Of a stretch of DNA of 64,000 nt, positions 60,178 to 64,000 are shown piece by piece. A program made the translations under genes and the position numbers. Under the pieces are notes generated by a model. The model was given only the letters and a program-made list of their open reading frames with translations, did not search any database and had not been told where the DNA came from. The stretch comes from UBA8516 sp035455245 (GTDB taxonomy: Archaea; Thermoproteota; Nitrososphaeria; Nitrososphaerales; Nitrosopumilaceae): positions 36,309 through 100,308 of the forward strand of contig DATIFN010000003.1 in assembly GCA_035455245.1 (NCBI GenBank), in the 5' to 3' direction. The stretch's first letter is position 1, and every line of letters begins with the position of its first letter.

Positions 60178-60792
60178 TTGTCTGATGAAAGTCCTCAAAA
60201 CCCATCCGAAAAGAAAGTTGGGTTGACAGCATCACAAGCAGCAGAATTAGCAGAAGCAGCAGCAAAGGCGGCTGCAGCCAAGGCCGCGGCAGCAAAGGCG
60301 GCTGCAGAGGCAGAAGCACAGAAAGAATATGAAGAAGCAGCAAAGGTAGTGGCTGCAGCAAAGGCAGCAAGTGCAACATTCACTGACAAACACAGCCAAG
60401 AGAGGATTTTTAGACGAGAAATGGGCGAACCTGAATTTTTCTATTATAAAAAAGAACTAGTTCCACCAAGACCTGTTCTAACAGATGAAGAACAAGAAGA
60501 AATTTCAAGAAATGTAGAGATTCCAACAGATCAGACTCCGTCATACAATCCAGAATTATTACTTAGTCCTGAATATGGTGGAACCTCTAATTATGAATCC
60601 GGAATATATGAACTTAAAAAAGAGGCCAAGGAAAAACTGGAGCGACTCAGAAATAATCCTCATGCCATACCAGAGGAGATCCAAAGAAGCGAAGAAGATC
60701 TCAAGTATTTGGATTCGTTATATGAAAATTATTACTTTGGAATGAATGTTTTCCGTACTGCAAAGGGTGGAAGAGGAAAACTTCGGGAATAA
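60178..60792 (+). CDS. Alanine-rich N-terminal repeat protein
   Basis: A 204-residue protein. Residues 17-65 are low complexity, nearly Ala/Lys/Glu helix (AAAKAAAAKAAAAKAAAEAEA), encoded by two near-identical 30-base units. The rest is soluble, acidic, with PEFFYYKKELVPPRPVLTDEEQEE and EAKEKLERLRNNPHAIPEE. TTG start. It overlaps nothing and precedes hemA by 13 bases. Function unknown; a link to haem synthesis is only positional. Confidence 0.68.
   Translation: MSDESPQNPSEKKVGLTASQAAELAEAAAKAAAAKAAAAKAAAEAEAQKEYEEAAKVVAAAKAASATFTDKHSQERIFRREMGEPEFFYYKKELVPPRPVLTDEEQEEISRNVEIPTDQTPSYNPELLLSPEYGGTSNYESGIYELKKEAKEKLERLRNNPHAIPEEIQRSEEDLKYLDSLYENYYFGMNVFRTAKGGRGKLRE
60259..60307 (+). repeat. Two direct 19-bp repeats, 30-base period
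   Basis: The sequence GCAGCAAAGGCGGCTGCAG occurs at 60259-60277 and again at 60289-60307, inside the alanine-rich frame. The 30-base period keeps the reading frame (10 codons). This is a candidate for slippage-driven length variation. Confidence 0.8.
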
Positions 60793-60805
60793 AAAGTGTT
60801 ATCAA

Positions 60806-62080
60806 ATGAGCGAAAACAAATTTAACATTATTAATTTTAAAGCCACATTCAAAAATATCCCAATCCACAAGTTAGAAAGATTCGTATTCAAAGACGTCAA
60901 TGCTGCATCTGAAACTTTTAAACAAATTCCAGGGGTTTCAGAGTGTGTAATTGTTCAGACTGCTAGTAGAGTGGAAATATTTATTGTAAATAATTTGGAA
61001 ACTGGAGAGGCTCCAGATTTGAGGAGAGCTGAAGGAAAAACCCACGTAATACGCAAAATAGTAGAAACCTGGATATCACTAGCAGGACTAGATGAATATG
61101 ACGTTGATCACTTTGATCAAATTCTTGAAGTGTATGAGAATACTGATGTTTACTTACGCCTATTAAGACTAGCATGTGGTTTAGAGTCAATTGTCGTGGG
61201 AAGTGAAGAAATCCTTGAAGAGTTAAAAAAATCAATTGCAAGTGCAAAACAATCAAACACGTCTGGCAGAATTTTGAATAAATTGTTTGATAGTGCAATA
61301 CGAATTGCAACTCGCATAAGAGAATCTACTGGAATTAGCAAAGAAGTAACTTCGATTGGCGATGTTGCTGTAAAAATTGCAGAAGCACACGCAGGGTTGG
61401 ATGCGAAGAAACGTGTACTCCTCATAGGCACCGGTGAAACGGCAGCAATGGTTGCTAAATCCCTTAATAAAAAAAAATATGCATTTGAAATTACAAGCAA
61501 GACTATTGAACGGGCGACTGGTTTCTCTAAAACACTAGGCGGGAAACCAACAAAATTTGAAGATGTGTTATCAGGTTTTGATAAATTTGACATAATCTTT
61601 GTCGCAACCACCGCAGATTATTTCATTGTCACATATGACAAAATAAAAATAATTATGGAAAGTAAAACAAAAGGGACAATGATCTTGGACGTTTCTGATC
61701 CTAGAGCAGTTGATGAAAAAGTCTCATCTTTTCCAAGTACTAAATTAATGTTTAGAGACCAAATTATTGAAATGGAGGAAAGAGTTTTGAGGGCAAGAAA
61801 GGATGAGGTTCTGGCTGTAGAAAAAATGATCAGTCAGGAGGTTCCAATTATCGAGTCAACAATGAAACGAATGGAACCAGAACCCTTGGCAAAGGACGTT
61901 TTTGCTAGCGTAGATTTGTTAAGAAAAAAAGAATTGGAAAAAGCCTTACAAATGCTAGGTGAAACTGATGAGAAAAAAATCAAAATTATTGAGGAACTAA
62001 CCAAGGCTGTTGTAGAAAGCATCGTTTCCGTACCAACAAGTACCACAAAAAAATCAACAGAACCAGAAAAACAAAAATAA
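60806..62080 (+). CDS. hemA: Glutamyl-tRNA reductase (HemA), catalytic Cys replaced
   Basis: Reduces glutamyl-tRNA to glutamate-1-semialdehyde, first step of tetrapyrrole synthesis. 424 residues from MSENKFNIINFKATF. The family's catalytic block, normally TCNR-x-E, reads IVQTASRVEIF: Ala53 stands where the nucleophilic Cys should be; the nearest Cys is C47. LLRLACGLESIVVGSEEILEELKKS has Cys where Ser/Ala is usual. The NADPH domain (LLIGTGETAAMVAKSLNKK) and C-terminal dimer helix are normal. An upstream ATG at 60746 overlaps the previous gene and is not used. Confidence 0.9.
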   Translation: MSENKFNIINFKATFKNIPIHKLERFVFKDVNAASETFKQIPGVSECVIVQTASRVEIFIVNNLETGEAPDLRRAEGKTHVIRKIVETWISLAGLDEYDVDHFDQILEVYENTDVYLRLLRLACGLESIVVGSEEILEELKKSIASAKQSNTSGRILNKLFDSAIRIATRIRESTGISKEVTSIGDVAVKIAEAHAGLDAKKRVLLIGTGETAAMVAKSLNKKKYAFEITSKTIERATGFSKTLGGKPTKFEDVLSGFDKFDIIFVATTADYFIVTYDKIKIIMESKTKGTMILDVSDPRAVDEKVSSFPSTKLMFRDQIIEMEERVLRARKDEVLAVEKMISQEVPIIESTMKRMEPEPLAKDVFASVDLLRKKELEKALQMLGETDEKKIKIIEELTKAVVESIVSVPTSTTKKSTEPEKQK

Positions 62081-62192
62081 TCTCCAGTCATTTTCTTTAT
62101 TCCCAATTCAAGCAGGGATTAAATATCTTAATCCTTATTGTTCATGGAATTAATGAAACGAGATATATACGGCGAATTTTTTGTTATCAGTA

Positions 62193-62357
62193 ATGGTAAA
62201 GTTCATCTGCAGAGACTATGGTTTTGAGTGTGACTTTATTACCGAAGGAGACGATATTGCAAAGGTAATCGTGGAATACAGCAAGCATTCCATCGAGGAA
62301 CACGGAATCGAATATTCCAAAGAAGCGTTAATGCAGTTTATTCTAAGGAAAGGTTAA
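62193..62357 (+). CDS. DUF1059 small protein
   Basis: A 54-residue protein read from ATG to TAA. VKFICRDYGFECDFITEGDDIAKVIVEYSKHSIEEHGIE is the DUF1059 pattern: two Cys (CRDYGFEC) with downstream His (KHSIEEHG) that likely bind a metal. Widespread in archaea; function unknown. It lies between hemA and the convergent FNR-like gene. Confidence 0.85.
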   Translation: MVKFICRDYGFECDFITEGDDIAKVIVEYSKHSIEEHGIEYSKEALMQFILRKG

Positions 62358-62389
62358 GACAACAGTTTGTTGCCACAAATTTTCAAGGG

Positions 62390-63235
62390 TTACCCGTAGG
62401 ACTCGTATTTTACTTCAAAGCTTCCATCTTCACGTTTGTCATGAAAAGTTACAAAACCTTTGGGAGATAAATAATTCATGGACCCGTCAATTGTTCCTTG
62501 CCAACCGCAAATGTAGAATATGGTATTCTCTTTGGTAATTTTTTCTCCAACAAGCTCTTCTAAGGGAGACATCCCTCCGTCTTTTGCCCTTAGAAAATTT
62601 TCTACTCTACCTGTTTGACCTTTCCATGACCTGTTAAACCATTCTTCTGGTCTGCTTACTGAAGCACGATATCTAAAGTTCCACTTGTCTTTTCCTCTGT
62701 CAAGACTTTCTTCTTCCAATCTTGTAAAGAGACCTTTGTAACTTAGTTCGTCTACATAACTAGCACCATGTAAAACAACAATCTCTCTTTTGTCACCAAC
62801 AGCACGAAGGTGTTGCGCAAAGCTCACGAACGGTGCTATGCCCGTACCCCCTCCTATACAAACAATTCTTCGGTTGTCTTTAGTTCCATCATGCAATTCT
62901 TCATTAATTGTTAAAGCATTTCCAGTGGGTTTTCCTAAAGACACCTGATCTCCTTCACTTGCGTAAAACAACTGGGTTGTAACACGACCAGGTAAAGGTT
63001 TTCGAACCCATCTAATTACGAATTCAAAATACTTTTTGTTTTCTGGATGCGAAGCAATAGAATACGCTCTTCGAACAATCTTATAATTTTCAGATATTAC
63101 TGGAATGCCAAGTGTAGTGAATTGACCAGACAAATATTCTGGTATGATTCCGTCATTTGGTGTTATACGTAAAACTACGAGATCTTCTTTTAGTAATTGA
63201 ACATAACTAATAGTACATTTATTCTCAGCGACCAT
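62390..63235 (-). CDS. Ferredoxin-NADP reductase-like flavoprotein
   Basis: A 281-residue FNR-fold enzyme. FAD motif RAYSIASH, NAD(P) motif IGGGTGIAPFVSFAQHL and the end CGWQGTID place it in the bacterial-type FNR family. It would move electrons between NADPH and ferredoxin or flavodoxin; the fused ferredoxin 2.5 kb away is a candidate partner. 281 residues, normal. ATG start. Converges with DUF1059. Confidence 0.9.
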   Translation of the reverse strand: MVAENKCTISYVQLLKEDLVVLRITPNDGIIPEYLSGQFTTLGIPVISENYKIVRRAYSIASHPENKKYFEFVIRWVRKPLPGRVTTQLFYASEGDQVSLGKPTGNALTINEELHDGTKDNRRIVCIGGGTGIAPFVSFAQHLRAVGDKREIVVLHGASYVDELSYKGLFTRLEEESLDRGKDKWNFRYRASVSRPEEWFNRSWKGQTGRVENFLRAKDGGMSPLEELVGEKITKENTIFYICGWQGTIDGSMNYLSPKGFVTFHDKREDGSFEVKYESYG

Positions 63236-63425
63236 TCTTGATTAATTTCACATCCAATGGTTAAATATCTTATGGAATTTCCGTCTTGTGGATTACCCAC
63301 ATTACAATTTCTACATTTTAATTTGTAAAATTAGGAGTATTGCGGATTTCAATAGTAATCATAGATTTCTTTGTAGATATGGCTAGCAATGGTAAAATGA
63401 TTCAAACTTGGAATCATGTCTGAAA

Positions 63426-63695
63426 TTATGTGGCCGGACTGCATTCTCCTCTAAAGTATTGCCACTCTTCACATTGTGAACCATTAGGAAATTCGCAAAT
63501 TCCCTCTTGACTTTCGCTACCATTTATTGTTGTAACTGTCTTTACAAATGAAGTGCCACCGTGCTCAAGGCAATATTTTGAGGCTGGATTACCTGATTCT
63601 GGTTCTACATTCCTAGTGCCAGGAATGAAATACATCGAAACTGCTATGATAGCTAAAATACCAACTATAATTCCAATTTTTAAATATTTTTTCAA
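63426..63695 (-). CDS. Secreted DUF333 protein
   Basis: An 89-residue protein with a signal or anchor helix (IGIIVGILAIIAVSMYFIPG) and a DUF333 unit: NPASKYCLEHGGTSFVKTV, then EGICEFPNGSQCEEWQYFRGEC, four cysteines likely paired outside the cell. Function unknown. The 190 bases upstream of FNR and 85 bases downstream hold no gene. Confidence 0.8.
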   Translation of the reverse strand: MKKYLKIGIIVGILAIIAVSMYFIPGTRNVEPESGNPASKYCLEHGGTSFVKTVTTINGSESQEGICEFPNGSQCEEWQYFRGECSPAT

Positions 63696-63781
63696 TGTTT
63701 TTTTTAAACGAAGTAATATTTAGTATTACCTTCTTTCTGATTTAAAGCAGATTTTTTGGAAAAGGGTTGTATTTGTTTGTC

Positions 63782-64000
63782 TTATGGAAGTGATGCTATG
63801 ATTTCCTGTGCAGCAGTTTTTAGGTTTGTAGCCTGTTGAGCTGTAATTGTCTTGCCTGTCTGTGCTGTGACTTGATTGATAAATGCGTTAAGTTGACTCT
63901 CGGCATTTGAGTAGTCTCCAATATTCAGATAATTAATAATTGATTGCAATTTAGAATCCAAACTTTTTGTTGTACCCTGTGCCAAGTTCATACTATCAAC
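63782..64000 (-). CDS. FIMAH-like domain, C-terminal end of a protein off the window
   Basis: The frame is open to the right edge (VDSMNLAQG...), so the ATG at 63991 is probably internal. The C-terminal unit LDSKLQSIINYLNIGDYSNAESQLNAFINQVTAQTGKTITAQQATNLKTAAQEII resembles the FIMAH domain found at the ends of secreted bacterial proteins (three-helix bundle). Only the tail is seen; a large surface protein is expected upstream. Confidence 0.7.
   Translation of the reverse strand, partial: VDSMNLAQGTTKSLDSKLQSIINYLNIGDYSNAESQLNAFINQVTAQTGKTITAQQATNLKTAAQEIIASLP

Noticed and set aside
63360..63410. 14-codon plus-strand frame near the DUF333 gene
   Set aside because: Too short and without a supporting site.

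Overview
The window reads as a chromosome segment of an ammonia-oxidising-type thaumarchaeon (Nitrososphaerota, most likely Nitrosopumilales). This is inferred from AT-rich, tightly packed genes and from the mix of archaeal and eukaryote-like information genes: FEN1, an XPD-type helicase, CDC48, TFB, aSUI1, Sec61 beta, Tsr3, Elp3, class I LysRS and an archaeal RNase P RNA. Coenzyme F420 genes, a tubulin-like GTPase and many small zinc-ribbon or one-helix proteins fit the same lineage. I see no integrase, insertion sequence, CRISPR array or phage block; this looks like core chromosome with many lineage-specific small genes.

Layout. 1-9.1 kb: fen1 (cut by the window edge), a ribbon-helix-helix protein, an intron-bearing tRNA-Ser, an XPD-like helicase, several small unknowns including a degenerate HNH protein, CDC48 (apparently with a non-canonical start codon), TFB and a TRAM protein. 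9.2-18.1 kb: an MDR reductase of the crotonyl/acryloyl-CoA reductase type, a JAMM peptidase, small membrane zinc ribbons, and an oligopeptide-type ABC importer (binding protein plus two permeases, no ATPase nearby). 18.3-25.6 kb: a PD-(D/E)XK-like protein, the ZNRD2-Sec61beta-DUF2070 operon, aSUI1, a CPBP protease, cofC-cofD, a membrane-anchored secreted protein and RNase P RNA. 25.6-35.8 kb: an APC transporter with USP-like tail, Tsr3, a 1087-residue surface protein with a lamin-tail domain and seven repeats, a GNAT, tRNA-Pro, methionine aminopeptidase and DUF1512. 35.9-46.5 kb: an FAD oxidase, a tRNA-binding protein, a glycosyltransferase, HtrA-like protease, cofG-cofH, a TldD/PmbA protein, a cation exchanger, a RAM-domain regulator and a winged-helix regulator with a perfect palindrome at its start. 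46.6-57 kb: purM, elp3-lysS, coiled-coil and nitroreductase genes, MsrB, and a two-gene operon of a tubulin-like GTPase and an unknown partner. 57-64 kb: SHOCT protein, FMN/F420-type oxidoreductase, RHH regulator, fused ferredoxin, alanine-rich protein plus hemA (catalytic Cys replaced), DUF1059, ferredoxin-NADP reductase-like protein, DUF333 protein and the end of a FIMAH-like protein.

How it fits together. Four F420 genes (cofC/D and cofG/H) lie in two separated operons, and nitroreductase and split-barrel proteins in the window are candidate flavin/F420 users. The ferredoxin and FNR-like proteins could exchange electrons. HtrA, CPBP, Sec61 beta, DUF2070 and the secreted anchored proteins make up envelope biogenesis functions. 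The most unusual points are the tubulin-like operon, hemA without its catalytic cysteine, CDC48 without ATG/GTG/TTG at its conserved N-terminus, the palindrome-controlled winged-helix gene, the degenerate HNH protein and the ATPase-less peptide importer with a large external insertion.
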